Shown: piece by piece, positions 10,849 to 19,860 of the stretch
How the letters are laid out: every line of letters begins with the position of its first letter
Numbering within the stretch: the first letter of the stretch is position 1
DNA from: Shewanella sp. MBTL60-112-B2
Lineage (GTDB): Bacteria; Pseudomonadota; Gammaproteobacteria; Enterobacterales; Shewanellaceae
Length of the DNA: 64,000 nucleotides
Direction of reading: 5' to 3'
Assembly: GCF_019655055.1 (NCBI RefSeq)
Contig: NZ_BPFA01000016.1
Location: 1 to 64,000 of the forward strand
Translations under genes and position numbers: made by a program
The notes under the pieces: model-generated
What the model saw: the letters and a program-made list of their open reading frames with translations, nothing else
Database searches by the model: none
What the model was told of the DNA's origin: nothing

Positions 10849-11757
10849 ATGCGCCATATCTCTCTATTGCTATTGACGCTATTTATGACCGCATGTTCCG
10901 CGGTGGATATTGTCGATTCTCGCGAGCAGTCAGCACTGCAAAAGGCCGGGTTTGAGCAGAGCAAGCTCAGCCTCAAAGAAGGCGGTGAGCTTAACTATTG
11001 GCAGGCTGGCGAGGGCAAAACAGTATTACTGATCCATGGTTTTGGTGGTACAGCCGTAACCAGTTGGCAGCAGGTGATGCTTGAGCTTAGTCAAGATTAT
11101 CGCGTCATTGCCCCAGATCTTGCCTGGTTTGGGCAGTCGGTTAGCCATGGTAGGCCAAGCCTAGCGACTCAATCACAAGCGGTTATGCAGCTGATCGACT
11201 TTCTTGCTTTGGATAAGGTCAATGTGGTGGGGATCTCTTACGGCGGCTTCGTCACCTTCGATCTGATGATTAACGAACCTAAAGTCGATAAAGCAGTATT
11301 GTTGGCAAGTCCTGGAGTGCTGTTTTCAGACGATGATTTACAACTGATGAATCAGCGTTTTGAGGTCGACGATCCAAGCGCTATCTTTGTGCCTGAAACG
11401 CCAAAGCAGATGCGGCGCCTGCTCGATGCCACTTTTGTCGACTTTCCATGGTATCCGGGTTTTATCGACTCGAGTATTTTCGATAAATACTTTGCAGGCT
11501 ACTTGAATGAAAAGCGACAGCTGATCGCAGGGCTGCCCGCTGATAGAGACCGTATTGCCGCTAATATCTCGGTCGACTCACTCCCCCCTAGTGTGTTGAT
11601 CTGGGGCGAGAATGATAAAGTCTTTCCGCTGGCATCGGGTATTCAGCTGGCTGACTACCTAGCAGCGCCAATCGTGGTGATCCCCCAAGGTGCTCACGGG
11701 ATCAGTAATGACTACCCCAAGATTGTCAGTCAGACCATTAAGGCCTTTGTACAATGA
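10849..11757 (+). CDS. Alpha/beta-hydrolase lipoprotein
   Basis: Envelope hydrolase. The signal MRHISLLLLTLFMTACSAV ends in lipobox FMTAC, giving a lipid-anchored protein. The catalytic fold is clear: oxyanion HGFGGTAVTSW, nucleophile elbow GISYGG (Ser), late acid region WGENDKVFP and His in PQGAHGI. Start chosen at 10849 with AGGTGA before it; a GTG at 10843 is in frame. The stop overlaps the next start by four bases (translational coupling with the DUF4056 gene). Substrate unknown; esterase or lipase acting on envelope lipids is an inference. Confidence 0.88.
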   Translation: MRHISLLLLTLFMTACSAVDIVDSREQSALQKAGFEQSKLSLKEGGELNYWQAGEGKTVLLIHGFGGTAVTSWQQVMLELSQDYRVIAPDLAWFGQSVSHGRPSLATQSQAVMQLIDFLALDKVNVVGISYGGFVTFDLMINEPKVDKAVLLASPGVLFSDDDLQLMNQRFEVDDPSAIFVPETPKQMRRLLDATFVDFPWYPGFIDSSIFDKYFAGYLNEKRQLIAGLPADRDRIAANISVDSLPPSVLIWGENDKVFPLASGIQLADYLAAPIVVIPQGAHGISNDYPKIVSQTIKAFVQ

Positions 11758-13070
11758 TGACCAGCCGTTCCCCTGTCGCTAGACTGATGTATGGCACGGT
11801 TAGTACTGTAGCCATTATGCTGTTGAGCGCTTGTAGTAGTAACGATTGGCAGGTGCGTGCGCTGCCGAGCGATATCGCCATCGGTGCAGCGCTCGACAGT
11901 GAGCCAGATCCTGCACTGTTAAGTGCCATTGAATTACAAGACTTACCCTTAATTAGCATACCCGAGGCGGTGCGGCCTTGCTGCGCCTTTGGCAACTCAC
12001 AGAAGGTAAAAGTGGGCTCGTTGCAGGTGCCTTTTTTTCGTTATGCTAACACCTTAGCCGTCGACAGAGTTGGGCCTCATGCCTATGAGGCAGGCACCTT
12101 TAGTTTTCAAAAAGATGCTCCCAATGGCAGCCGAGGCACAGAGAATAATGGTCAGATGTATACGCTGCAAGGTGGCTTTATCGATTTAGCCCATGTACGC
12201 GATACCGCAGATAATGCCATCGCACTGTTTTACCACATCTATCCAAAGCTTGGGCAGCAACAAACGATCCCATTACCCGATGAGATAGGCTCCAGAGTTA
12301 TCGAGCTTAGCGAGTTTGATACCTCGCAATTAAGTGCAAGACAACGTTGGGAAGTGGCGGCGGCGATGTCGGTAAGGCTGGCTTACTTTATGGCAGAGGC
12401 CCATGAAATCGCCCAGTGGCATGGATATCGTAGTTGGGCACCTTGGTCCGAAACCGTGTCGGCCTACTCGCCTGAAGATCTGTACTCCAATATGCTCGGT
12501 GCCAAAATCGCACTGGCGCTGATTAACAATAATCTGGCGATGAATAAAGAGCTGTATAACCAGCATATGAGCCAATGGTTAACGGCGACGCTTAACTGGT
12601 TGGAGCCGGTGTCGATTGAGCATACTAATGCACTATTTGATGTGATCGATGGCGATTGGTGGGACTCGAACCAAGCGCTGCCGAGTAAGTTTATGTTACT
12701 CAAGCGCCATTACCAATTAGGTGATAAGCAGTCACCTTACTTAGTACCAAAAGCAACGGCTCAGGCTCATGCTAAATGGCCTGAAGTAGAAGCGCTCTAT
12801 GGGTCTCAACATCAGCCGCATCACCTTTCCTTGAGCAATAGCATCTATGGAATCGACATCGATGCCGTTGCCCAGCAAAAGCTTGTTGTTGCCGATAAAT
12901 ATAAAGCCAGCTTTAAGCATATTCCAGCCGAGCTTTGGCAAGATGGCTTTACTCAGGCTGACTTTAATCTGATCAGTCAATACAACCAGAGGCAGGATGA
13001 AATAGAGCTGCGTCAGCATCAAAATCGAGATGAGGCGAATCAAGCCGTGACAGAGCAGGAGCCGCAATGA
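11754..13070 (+). CDS. DUF4056-family lipoprotein
   Basis: 438 residues with lipoprotein signal ending LLSAC (Cys about residue 27). The mature part has a conserved RPCCAFG segment, a long helical middle (ARQRWEVAAAMSVRLAYFMAEAHEIAQWHGY) containing HE and H residues that could bind metal, and a Gln/Asp-rich tail. I assign DUF4056 from overall pattern; function of that family is not known. Overlaps the preceding gene and the following gene by four bases each, so all three should be translated together. A partner for the hydrolase and the Omp85-like barrel is likely. Confidence 0.8.
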   Translation: MMTSRSPVARLMYGTVSTVAIMLLSACSSNDWQVRALPSDIAIGAALDSEPDPALLSAIELQDLPLISIPEAVRPCCAFGNSQKVKVGSLQVPFFRYANTLAVDRVGPHAYEAGTFSFQKDAPNGSRGTENNGQMYTLQGGFIDLAHVRDTADNAIALFYHIYPKLGQQQTIPLPDEIGSRVIELSEFDTSQLSARQRWEVAAAMSVRLAYFMAEAHEIAQWHGYRSWAPWSETVSAYSPEDLYSNMLGAKIALALINNNLAMNKELYNQHMSQWLTATLNWLEPVSIEHTNALFDVIDGDWWDSNQALPSKFMLLKRHYQLGDKQSPYLVPKATAQAHAKWPEVEALYGSQHQPHHLSLSNSIYGIDIDAVAQQKLVVADKYKASFKHIPAELWQDGFTQADFNLISQYNQRQDEIELRQHQNRDEANQAVTEQEPQ

Positions 13071-14305
13071 CAGCAAGAAACAGCAGAGCGGTTTTAATGT
13101 CTTGGTCGACTCGGTTTGCACTGATATTGGCTTGTAGCACTACGCCTGTCTTGGCGAAAGAAACTGCACAGCAAGATATTGATCTTGATAAGGCGGCAGA
13201 AATCGCTCAGGTGGCAGATGAAGCGCCAGATGATAAGGCGTCTCAAGGCTGGCTAGAAGACTTCTTGCAAACCCTAGGCGCCGACGGTGAATTCGATCCC
13301 AATAAACTGATCGATTTTAGCTATTTACCGGGACCATTTTATAACCCAGAGATGGATCTAGGTGTGGGGATCTCGGCGGTCGGCTTATATCAATATGATC
13401 CAGATGACGAGGTAAGTCAGTTATCCTCGTTAGTGATCAATGGCCTTGCCTCGACTAATGGTGCATTGGGCGTTGCAGTGGCAAACAAGACCTTTATTAA
13501 TCAAGACCAACAGCGTTTCTATCTTAATGCTGAAGTCTACGATGCTCCGGATGTTTTCTATGGTGTGGGCTACGATAGTAACCACCAAGAGGGCAATCGG
13601 GTAGAGTTCAATCAGCGTATTATCTCGATAAATCCTATGCTGCTACAGCGGATGAGCCCCACCAGTTTTGTCGGTATAGGTTTTGATTTCAGCTATGCCG
13701 ATGCTAGCAAGATTAACTTGTTAGACTCGGATGTGGATACCGATATTCTTGATGAGAGCTCTCGCAGTGTCGGCTTAAATTTACTGCTTAATCACGACAG
13801 TCGAGACAATGTACTCAACCCGCAGTCGGGGCGTATTTTAGAGATAGACGCGACTTTTTATCGCCAGTACCTAGGCAGTAAAACCGATTTTGATATCTAC
13901 AATGCGCTATATAGTGAATATATGCAGACTGGGCGCGGTGAGGATATCTTAGCTTGGCAGATGCGAGGGCGTTTCACTAGTGGCGATGTGCCATGGGATC
14001 AGCTGTCAAAAGCAGGTGGTGGCGATTTGCTTCGCGGCTATACATCAGGGCGCTACCGAGATAAACAGATGCTGATGACACAAATAGAGTACCGCTTAAA
14101 TCTGCCTGGGCGCCATGGTATGGTGTTTTGGGGCGGTGCAGGTGTGATTGCTGATGATATAAGCGAGTTCGATGGCAATAAAATCCTACCCAATGGCGGT
14201 ATTGGCTATCGCTTTGAGGTTAAACCAAGAGTGAACCTAAGGCTAGATATGGCTTGGGGAGATGGTGACAGTGGTTTTTATTTTAACGTCAACGAAGCGT
14301 TTTAA
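13067..14305 (+). CDS. Omp85/BamA-like outer-membrane barrel
   Basis: 412 residues, signal peptide MSWSTRFALILACSTTPVLA. The C-terminal about 300 residues show the 16-stranded surface-antigen (Bac_surface_Ag) pattern: GVGISAVGLYQY, FYGVGYDSNHQEGN, SVGLNLLLNHDSRDNVLNPQSG (the typical D-xR-D-x-NPxxG), FRRG-like GGGDLLRGYTSGRYRDK with the L6-loop RGY motif, and a final Phe. No POTRA repeats are visible in the short N-terminal region, so this is a POTRA-less Omp85 relative. Role: outer-membrane insertion or passage of a partner, possibly the two lipoproteins coded just upstream. Confidence 0.85.
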   Translation: MTARNSRAVLMSWSTRFALILACSTTPVLAKETAQQDIDLDKAAEIAQVADEAPDDKASQGWLEDFLQTLGADGEFDPNKLIDFSYLPGPFYNPEMDLGVGISAVGLYQYDPDDEVSQLSSLVINGLASTNGALGVAVANKTFINQDQQRFYLNAEVYDAPDVFYGVGYDSNHQEGNRVEFNQRIISINPMLLQRMSPTSFVGIGFDFSYADASKINLLDSDVDTDILDESSRSVGLNLLLNHDSRDNVLNPQSGRILEIDATFYRQYLGSKTDFDIYNALYSEYMQTGRGEDILAWQMRGRFTSGDVPWDQLSKAGGGDLLRGYTSGRYRDKQMLMTQIEYRLNLPGRHGMVFWGGAGVIADDISEFDGNKILPNGGIGYRFEVKPRVNLRLDMAWGDGDSGFYFNVNEAF

Positions 14306-14365
14306 TACTCTTAACCATAGCTGCAATGGCGAAATACAAATATAGCTAATACCAATTGGTATAAC

Positions 14366-14395
14366 AGCAAAAAAGGGCTCAGATGAGCCCTTTTT
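14366..14395. terminator. Bidirectional terminator
   Basis: Stem GGGCTC / GAGCCC with AGAT loop, flanked by an A-run and a T-run; ends the Omp85-like operon and the convergent cupin gene. A near-perfect palindrome TACCAATTGGTA lies just before. Confidence 0.85.
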
Positions 14396-14409
14396 ATTGA
14401 CTAATAAGC

Positions 14410-15153
14410 TTACTTCTTGAAGATAGCTTCGTTAGTGCCGTATGGGCCTAAGTTTAGGTCACGTTTACGGATCTCATCAACGCGGTCGAATGCTTCTTCT
14501 GCTACGCGTAGGTTTTTAACGTCTTTACGCCAGTAGTACTTAAAGCCGTTGAAGTTTGCATTGTTCGGGTACCAGTACATTACACCTAGGCCTTTATCAG
14601 ACATGATTGGTGTGTTGTGAATAGTCGCACCCGGAATGTAGAAGTACTGGCCTGTACCTAGCTTCTTGAACTGGTTATCAGCAAGAGTTTGGCCTTCACC
14701 GTTTACGACGTAGTAACACTCTGGCTGGCCATGGAAGTGTGGTGCGTGGTCTGATTTGCCACCGTCTGTAATACCAATAACAACTGGACTATCTGACAGC
14801 TCTTTCCAGATGTAGCCAACAGGTGATTTTGACTTATCACAATCTTGAATTTCAAGTACGTTGCCATCGTCATCTAATGACTTACAGAATTGCTGATCTT
14901 TAGCAATGCTGTTGTTTGCTTGGATAGTCGTGAAATCAATTTCACCCGCTTCCCATGCAGCGATATACGCTTCAACCTCAGGGTTGCTACACTGCTCAGG
15001 CATAGTGTCCTGTGGCGAGTACGGGGTGCTGTCGTATGGCACTGGCGTCATCTGCTGGTACGGTAGTTGGGCGTGGTCGCACTGTGGACCTTGAGCAAAT
15101 GCAGCTGTAGAAGTTAGTGCGGCGATGCCGAACATCATTTTTAATTTCATCAT
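14410..15153 (-). CDS. Periplasmic cupin, DMSP-lyase-like candidate (module 1)
   Basis: About 247 residues with Sec signal (MKLKMMFGIAALTSTAAFA). The cupin domain shows metal-binding motif 1 HFHGQPECYYVVNG (pattern HxHxxxExYxxxxG) and motif 2 GTGQYFYIPGATIH (PxxxxH). This pattern is shared by DddL/Q/W/K/Y-type DMSP lyases but also by many other cupins, so an enoate-releasing lyase is a candidate function, not a proven one. A 33% or so similar paralogue sits at 21537. SD AGGA supports M3 as start. It has its own promoter region 130-160 bases upstream that matches that of the flavoprotein gene of the same module. Confidence 0.78.
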   Translation of the reverse strand: MMKLKMMFGIAALTSTAAFAQGPQCDHAQLPYQQMTPVPYDSTPYSPQDTMPEQCSNPEVEAYIAAWEAGEIDFTTIQANNSIAKDQQFCKSLDDDGNVLEIQDCDKSKSPVGYIWKELSDSPVVIGITDGGKSDHAPHFHGQPECYYVVNGEGQTLADNQFKKLGTGQYFYIPGATIHNTPIMSDKGLGVMYWYPNNANFNGFKYYWRKDVKNLRVAEEAFDRVDEIRKRDLNLGPYGTNEAIFKK

Positions 15154-15250
15154 TCTCATCCTATTTTTTAGCTGATGCAGCTAAAGCTGCGATATTGTGC
15201 TCGTTTTAACGGGCTTGAACTAACAATAAAGTGATAATTACTGCGTAAAG

Positions 15251-15264
15251 TTGAAATGGATCAC
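15251..15264 (-). promoter_or_regulatory. CRP/FNR-like site upstream of cupin gene
   Basis: TTGA-N6-TCAC, close to the CRP and FNR/EtrA consensus half sites; centre about 100 bases before the cupin start and exactly 21 bases from the palindrome at 15286. The same pairing occurs at 19826. Confidence 0.5.
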
Positions 15265-15285
15265 GCAGCGTTTTTAGCAGCAAAC

Positions 15286-15311
15286 TTATTCGTGAACTCG
15301 GTCGCGAATAA
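15286..15311. promoter_or_regulatory. 26-bp palindromic operator, copy A
   Basis: TTATTCGTGA, six-base spacer, TCGCGAATAA (9 of 10 arm bases pair). The left arm is identical to the operator at 19861, and the distance to a CRP/FNR-like site is identical. A TetR-type regulator is the natural candidate binder. Confidence 0.75.
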
Positions 15312-15329
15312 TCTTTTCTTCGTAACTTC

Positions 15330-16418
15330 TTAAATGTGAAACTGCAGGCTCAATTGGGCGTAATTTGAGGCCCCTTGCGGTGCAGTTACTTCCGAATACG
15401 GGCTTATTCCGTCATCAATTTGATAGCGGCCAAGCTCAAAACCCAGGGCTAAAACAGGCGTTAGATTGGTGAATAAATTGACTCCAGCATGGAAGCGTTT
15501 TGTTTGCTCTTCTTCGGTGATGGTGTGGCCATAGAATAGGCTAGAACGTGTGCGCTCAGTCCAGAAGTGTCGATAAGCAAACATGGCAGAGGTTGTGGTT
15601 TCTATTTCGCCATTGATCATATCTCTGGCAGCATCAGTGCCCACGTAGCGACCCAAATTACCGTAGTGAAGTTGCAGGCGAACATCGTTTTTACCATAGG
15701 TTTTAAGCTTGGCGGCGACAGACACTCCAGCGCCGAATTGTGCCGTGTCTTGTGGGTCTAAATAGCGCAGCAGGCTCGATACCGATACATTGCCCCAATC
15801 GCCTTGTTGATCGAATCTAATCACTGCATCAGGGACATAGTCATTGCTGGTGTCGACCCACTTCTTATCGGCCGCTGTATTGCTAGTCTGGGCGCTACTC
15901 GCTTGGGTACCGTAGGTATAGGGGTTTTCCAATGCAAATTGCCAATTCTCGGTGCTGTAACGAACTAATGCTTGGCGCACCATCGCTTGGCCGACCAGCG
16001 GCCCACCTAGGTCTGCGGTCTCGGCAAAAGCGCTAGTATTGACCATGGTTGACCAGGTTTGCCCTGCGGTGACATCTTTATATTGAATATAGGCATGCCT
16101 TAGGCGCGGGCTATAGGAGTTAGAAAATGCGGCATTACCTTGCGCCGAGCCAGAAAAGTCAATCTCTGCAAAGCCTTTCACTTCACCGTGAGTGATGCCA
16201 ACATTAAAACGGCTTTCGGCGGCACTGAATTGCGTGCGTTTAGCCGAGTCGGTGACGAGTCCACCACCAGTCCAGCTATCCTGAAAGGCAATATTGCCAT
16301 CCACATAACGAGCGTTGGCTTTAATAAAACCGCCAAAATGATATTCGCTTGCCATTGATGGCAGCGAGTAAGCGCCAATAAAGCAAACATAAATAGAGAT
16401 TCTAGTAATCGGTTTCAT
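15330..16418 (-). CDS. DcaP-like outer-membrane porin (module 1)
   Basis: 362 residues. Signal MKPITRISIYVCFIGAYSLPSMA, then strand-rich repeats such as FGGFIKANARYVDG, ESRFNVGITHGEVKGFAEIDF, YSPRLRHAYIQYKDVTAGQTWSTM, and a C-terminal LSLQFHI. The AGQTWS segment with the preceding LRHAYIQY strand is typical of the DcaP-like trimeric porins that take up dicarboxylates and related small acids. It lies between the larger porin and the cupin gene, all on minus. It could admit the substrate of this respiratory module; substrate not shown by sequence. Confidence 0.8.
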   Translation of the reverse strand: MKPITRISIYVCFIGAYSLPSMASEYHFGGFIKANARYVDGNIAFQDSWTGGGLVTDSAKRTQFSAAESRFNVGITHGEVKGFAEIDFSGSAQGNAAFSNSYSPRLRHAYIQYKDVTAGQTWSTMVNTSAFAETADLGGPLVGQAMVRQALVRYSTENWQFALENPYTYGTQASSAQTSNTAADKKWVDTSNDYVPDAVIRFDQQGDWGNVSVSSLLRYLDPQDTAQFGAGVSVAAKLKTYGKNDVRLQLHYGNLGRYVGTDAARDMINGEIETTTSAMFAYRHFWTERTRSSLFYGHTITEEEQTKRFHAGVNLFTNLTPVLALGFELGRYQIDDGISPYSEVTAPQGASNYAQLSLQFHI

Positions 16419-16547
16419 AGTTCTTTCTTGTAGGGGAAGGGGAAAAAAGCCCTAGTACATTGAATGCTAAGGGCGTGATCCATCGAGGTGACAGTAAGCA
16501 GGGATACTGTACCCGGTCCAATAGTTGGGCGAATCTAAGATGTAAAT

Positions 16548-16583
16548 GGAGAGACAGAAGCGAAGTGAGAGCAGCTTAGCTTC
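16548..16583 (-). other. Inter-porin hairpin in 272-bp spacer
   Basis: GACAGAAGC pairs perfectly with GCTTCTGTC around a 17-base loop, between the two porin genes. No strong U-run follows on the minus strand, so this may be an mRNA-processing or stability element instead of a terminator. Otherwise the spacer (16419-16690) holds nothing I can identify. Confidence 0.4.
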
Positions 16584-16690
16584 TGTCGATAACGCTAATT
16601 AACCTTGTTAGCTTTGTTAATGATCTCTGCGTGTTCCAGTGCTTGAATCATTGGCAAGCGCTAACGTAATAGCTGAAAGTTCAACAGCTA

Positions 16691-17830
16691 TTAGAAGTAG
16701 TAACCGAAGTTAATGTTAACGCGCTTGTCCCAGCTGTCGCCCATTTCTGGTAGCCCAACGTGGTCGTTGTTAGCGGTCGAGAAGGTCATGTTCTTACCCA
16801 TAACAAAATCGACCATGGTGTAAGTTGGGCCTGCTGAAATTGCACAACCGGTTACGTTTTGCAGGCTGTTGTCGTAACTAGCATCATCAACATCAGGCGT
16901 CATTAAGCCGAAGTCGTTGTAGCACTTAACACTGCCCCAATCCGTAGGAATAGTTTTGGCGAGGTTTAGGTTATACGCCTGACCTTTTGAGGCAATTTCG
17001 TACTGCCAGCTAACAACCGATACTGCAATCTTGTTGGCATCCACAGCATCCGCTGCATCGTATTCGTACTGCATTGCCTGCAACTGTAGATTCCAGCCGT
17101 TGTAGCTGCTGTCTAAGTGCAGTGCAACAGCGTAACGATCGCCGTTATTACCCGTATTGCTGTTATAGATCTGACCATACTGGACAGAGCCACCAAGGGT
17201 TGTTTGACCGCCCTCATGCTCGGCCGTATAAGTTTGGCGCAGGTTGAGCTGGTTAGTCTCTTCGTTATAGTAAGTGATCCCACTGGCTTCAATTTTGCCG
17301 CTGTAGATATCAGTCGAATAACGCTTGTTCTCAGATGGACCGTACTCAGCGCTCTTATAGAATGCTAAGTCAGTGTGCCAGCCGTTTTTCTCGTAAACAG
17401 CCTTAATACCAGTGTCATGATCATCTTCAAAACCTAAGTAATAAGGAATGCCAAACCAGTAGCTGTTTGAGATGAAATCGCGATTACCAAATGGTACCTT
17501 GTTGATACCGACTTGTAGTTGCCAGTCAGGGTTTACATCATAGTATGCGTAACCATATTTAATGTAGTCAGTACCTGAAGTGAAGCGGTATTCGGCTGAT
17601 AGACCCCAGTCACCGTGCTTGCCATCAAACTTGATTGCCGCCATATCAAAATAAAAGTCACCGCCTTTATCTTTGTTGACTTCATCGTAGTCGCGGTAAG
17701 CGTAGTTAACACGTACGGCGCCGCCTAGTTTGATACCATCTTCGGTCTGTTCTGTTGCATAAGCAGCTGAACTCGAAAGTGCGATTGCTGTAGCCACCAT
17801 CGACAACATAAACTTAGTGGTTTTTCTCAT
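16691..17830 (-). CDS. Outer-membrane porin, phosphoporin O/P-like (module 1)
   Basis: 379-381 residues; signal ending SSAAYA, mature start ATEQTEDGIKLGGAVRVNYAYRDYDEVNKDK. Barrel-type strands run throughout (FDMAAIKFDGKHGDWGLSAEYRF, WQLQVGINKVPFGNRDF, YALHLDSSYNGWNLQLQAMQYEY) and the protein ends VNINFGYYF with terminal Phe. The pattern fits the OprP/OprO-type superfamily, whose members pass anions. AGGGA supports the third ATG as the start (17830). It is 46 bases after the tetrahaem cytochrome gene in the same direction, so probably co-transcribed; a substrate channel for the module is inferred. Confidence 0.8.
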   Translation of the reverse strand: MRKTTKFMLSMVATAIALSSSAAYATEQTEDGIKLGGAVRVNYAYRDYDEVNKDKGGDFYFDMAAIKFDGKHGDWGLSAEYRFTSGTDYIKYGYAYYDVNPDWQLQVGINKVPFGNRDFISNSYWFGIPYYLGFEDDHDTGIKAVYEKNGWHTDLAFYKSAEYGPSENKRYSTDIYSGKIEASGITYYNEETNQLNLRQTYTAEHEGGQTTLGGSVQYGQIYNSNTGNNGDRYAVALHLDSSYNGWNLQLQAMQYEYDAADAVDANKIAVSVVSWQYEIASKGQAYNLNLAKTIPTDWGSVKCYNDFGLMTPDVDDASYDNSLQNVTGCAISAGPTYTMVDFVMGKNMTFSTANNDHVGLPEMGDSWDKRVNINFGYYF

Positions 17831-17876
17831 CATCATTCCCTATTACTTTTTTAGATTTTTAAATTAATCAGTCACG

Positions 17877-18245
17877 TTACATCTCTTCAAACCAAGTGCG
17901 GTGGCACTCTGTACAGATTGGTGCTTTCTTCTCGTGCTCTGCGTGACACGCTAGGCAACTTGCGCCTTGGTTGTAATGCAGTGACTTGTGAGGATGCGCT
18001 TCTGGAATAGCCAGCTTGCTTTCATCGACAGGAATGCTGTTGATGTCGCCATGACATTCAACGCAAGCTGCGTCAGTAGTGTTTTTCTTACCTGAGCCTT
18101 GATGACAAGTTTGGCAACCATCTTGGTAGATAAACTCGTGGTTAATCCGGCCTTCAGTTTTGCCTTTCATCTTGATTAGATCGCCCGCCATGACGTTGCT
18201 AGACAGAGCAAGGCCGAGTAGTGCGCTTAGTAATAACTTGTTCAT
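17877..18245 (-). CDS. Periplasmic tetrahaem cytochrome c (module 1)
   Basis: 122 residues with a Sec signal MNKLLLSALLGLALSSNVMA. Four CxxCH haem sites are visible: CQTCH, CVECH, CLACH, CTECH, with extra His in the intervening stretches (HEFIYQ, HPHKSLHY, HAEH) for bis-His axial ligation, as in the haem domain of Shewanella fumarate reductase FccA. It is the electron carrier to the flavoprotein coded immediately upstream; the ATG overlaps that gene's stop (TAATG). Electrons presumably come from CymA-type quinol oxidases encoded elsewhere. Confidence 0.92.
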   Translation of the reverse strand: MNKLLLSALLGLALSSNVMAGDLIKMKGKTEGRINHEFIYQDGCQTCHQGSGKKNTTDAACVECHGDINSIPVDESKLAIPEAHPHKSLHYNQGASCLACHAEHEKKAPICTECHRTWFEEM

Positions 18246-19768
18246 TAGACGGCTCCTTCAAGGTCAGCTTTGATGGTTTCAGACACGATAATGCCCATGA
18301 CTAGACACTCTAAACAGGAGGTCGAGCTCAAACGGGCTTCACCGTGGATACCGCCGGTAACTTCACCGATAGCGTATAAGTTTTTGATCGGAGCCATAGA
18401 GCGGCCATCAATCACGCGTGCACCTAAATCAGTCTTTAGGCCACCCATGCAGTAATGCACTTTTGGCCAAATACGTGACACAACGAATGGGCCAGTAAGC
18501 TCTTCTGCGGTATCCATCTTGCGGTTGAATAGTGGGTCTTTACGCTCGCTAACATGCTTGTTGTATTCCTTGATGCTGCGCTTAAGCTCTGCGGCTGGAA
18601 TATCGAACTTAGCGGCGATCTCATCTAATGAATCAACTTTCCAAGCCATTTCGTCACGCAGGGCGCGCACAACACGGTCGTCTTTGGCGTAGTTGTTGTA
18701 GTTGAAGAACACAACTGGGTAGGCAGGGCTACCATCGGCGTTACGGTTTTTCATAATCGCTTCTGAGCAGGTCTTACGGTCTGCACGCTCATCCATAAAG
18801 CGTTTACCGTTGAGGACGCTGATCGCTACACCTTGGTGCCAGCCAATAGATAGCAATGCGTTTGACCAACCGAATCCGCCTTCATCTGGAGAACCCCAGT
18901 GGCCAGTTTGGATTAGGTTCATGTGTACAGGTAGAGCGCCGTAAGCCATTGCTGTTAGGGTAACTTCACCAGTTGCGCCCATAGCGTTGGTGCAATCAAG
19001 CGTTGGATCAAGAGATGGATCAACCGCTTCACGTAGCGCCATGTTCCGCGCGAAACCACCGTTAGCGAGCACGACAGCTTTATTCGCTTTAATAAAAATC
19101 GTGGTGCCGGTTTTTAGATCTGGGAAGCGGTAGTTCTTACGAACCTTAACGCCGACGATCTTCTGACCGTCCATAATGAAGTCTTCGATATAGTGCTGTA
19201 GGCGATGATCAACACCTTCTTTCACGCCTGCTTCATAGAGTTTGGTGGTGATGTCACCACCAGTACCGTGTTGGGTACGGATTGCGCGTGCTTTATTGTG
19301 ACCGCCAACTTGAATGTTGAAGCCATCGCGGAATTTAACGCCGGTATCGATACACAGATCGTAAGCATCTAAAGAGCGGTTGGCGATGACACGTAGTGCA
19401 GCTTCATTTTGCATGCCACGACCAGATATGATCTGATCTTTGACTAATTCTTCTGGAGAGTCGTCATTTACGCCTTGAGCTAATTGGATAGGATTCTTAG
19501 GGATCGCTAACCAACCACCGTTAATGGCTGAGTTACCACCGATCACTTGCATCTTTTCTAAAACAAGTACTGAACCTAAGCCTTGGCGCTTAGCATTTAC
19601 GGCTGCAGAAAGGCCAGCAAAGCCTGAACCCACAACGATCACGTCAACGCTTTCGTCCCAGTTAATTTCGCCACAGGTTTTAGCTTGTACGGTACCGGGT
19701 AATGTTGCCGCTAAACTACCAACGGCAGCACCAGCACTTAGCTTTAAAAAGTTTCTTCTACCTTGCAT
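18245..19768 (-). CDS. Tat-exported FAD reductase, split flavocytochrome c (module 1)
   Basis: 507 residues with a Tat signal (RRNFLKL, about residues 4-10). FAD-binding GSGFAG at 47-52; the fumarate reductase/SDH flavoprotein fold follows. Compared with FccA from S. frigidimarina, the catalytic Arg402 equivalent is R331 (FMDERADR), His504 is H438 (VHYCMGG) and Arg544 is R479 (HGEARL). The loop holding FccA His365 (QAHPT) reads QTGHW here and Glu378/Arg381 are not conserved, so fumarate is unlikely; an enoate with one carboxylate is inferred. No fused haem or FMN domain. Promoter with matching palindrome lies at 19826-19886. Confidence 0.9.
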   Translation of the reverse strand: MQGRRNFLKLSAGAAVGSLAATLPGTVQAKTCGEINWDESVDVIVVGSGFAGLSAAVNAKRQGLGSVLVLEKMQVIGGNSAINGGWLAIPKNPIQLAQGVNDDSPEELVKDQIISGRGMQNEAALRVIANRSLDAYDLCIDTGVKFRDGFNIQVGGHNKARAIRTQHGTGGDITTKLYEAGVKEGVDHRLQHYIEDFIMDGQKIVGVKVRKNYRFPDLKTGTTIFIKANKAVVLANGGFARNMALREAVDPSLDPTLDCTNAMGATGEVTLTAMAYGALPVHMNLIQTGHWGSPDEGGFGWSNALLSIGWHQGVAISVLNGKRFMDERADRKTCSEAIMKNRNADGSPAYPVVFFNYNNYAKDDRVVRALRDEMAWKVDSLDEIAAKFDIPAAELKRSIKEYNKHVSERKDPLFNRKMDTAEELTGPFVVSRIWPKVHYCMGGLKTDLGARVIDGRSMAPIKNLYAIGEVTGGIHGEARLSSTSCLECLVMGIIVSETIKADLEGAV

Positions 19769-19825
19769 TTTCTAATTCTCTCAATGGGAATGAGCTAACG
19801 ATAAACGCAAGTTCAGTTGCTAAAG

Positions 19826-19839
19826 GTGAACTAAGTCAC
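19826..19839 (-). promoter_or_regulatory. CRP/FNR-like site upstream of module 1 flavoprotein
   Basis: GTGA-N6-TCAC palindrome, centre about 64 bases before the flavoprotein start and exactly 21 bases from the operator at 19861. CRP is a major anaerobic activator in Shewanella (family knowledge). Confidence 0.55.
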
Positions 19840-19860
19840 GCCATTTTTTCAGCGACAAAT

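Noticed and set aside
18245..19768. Fumarate reductase assignment for the flavoproteins
   Set aside because: Fumarate-specific His and Glu/Arg of FccA are not conserved although the general catalytic residues are.
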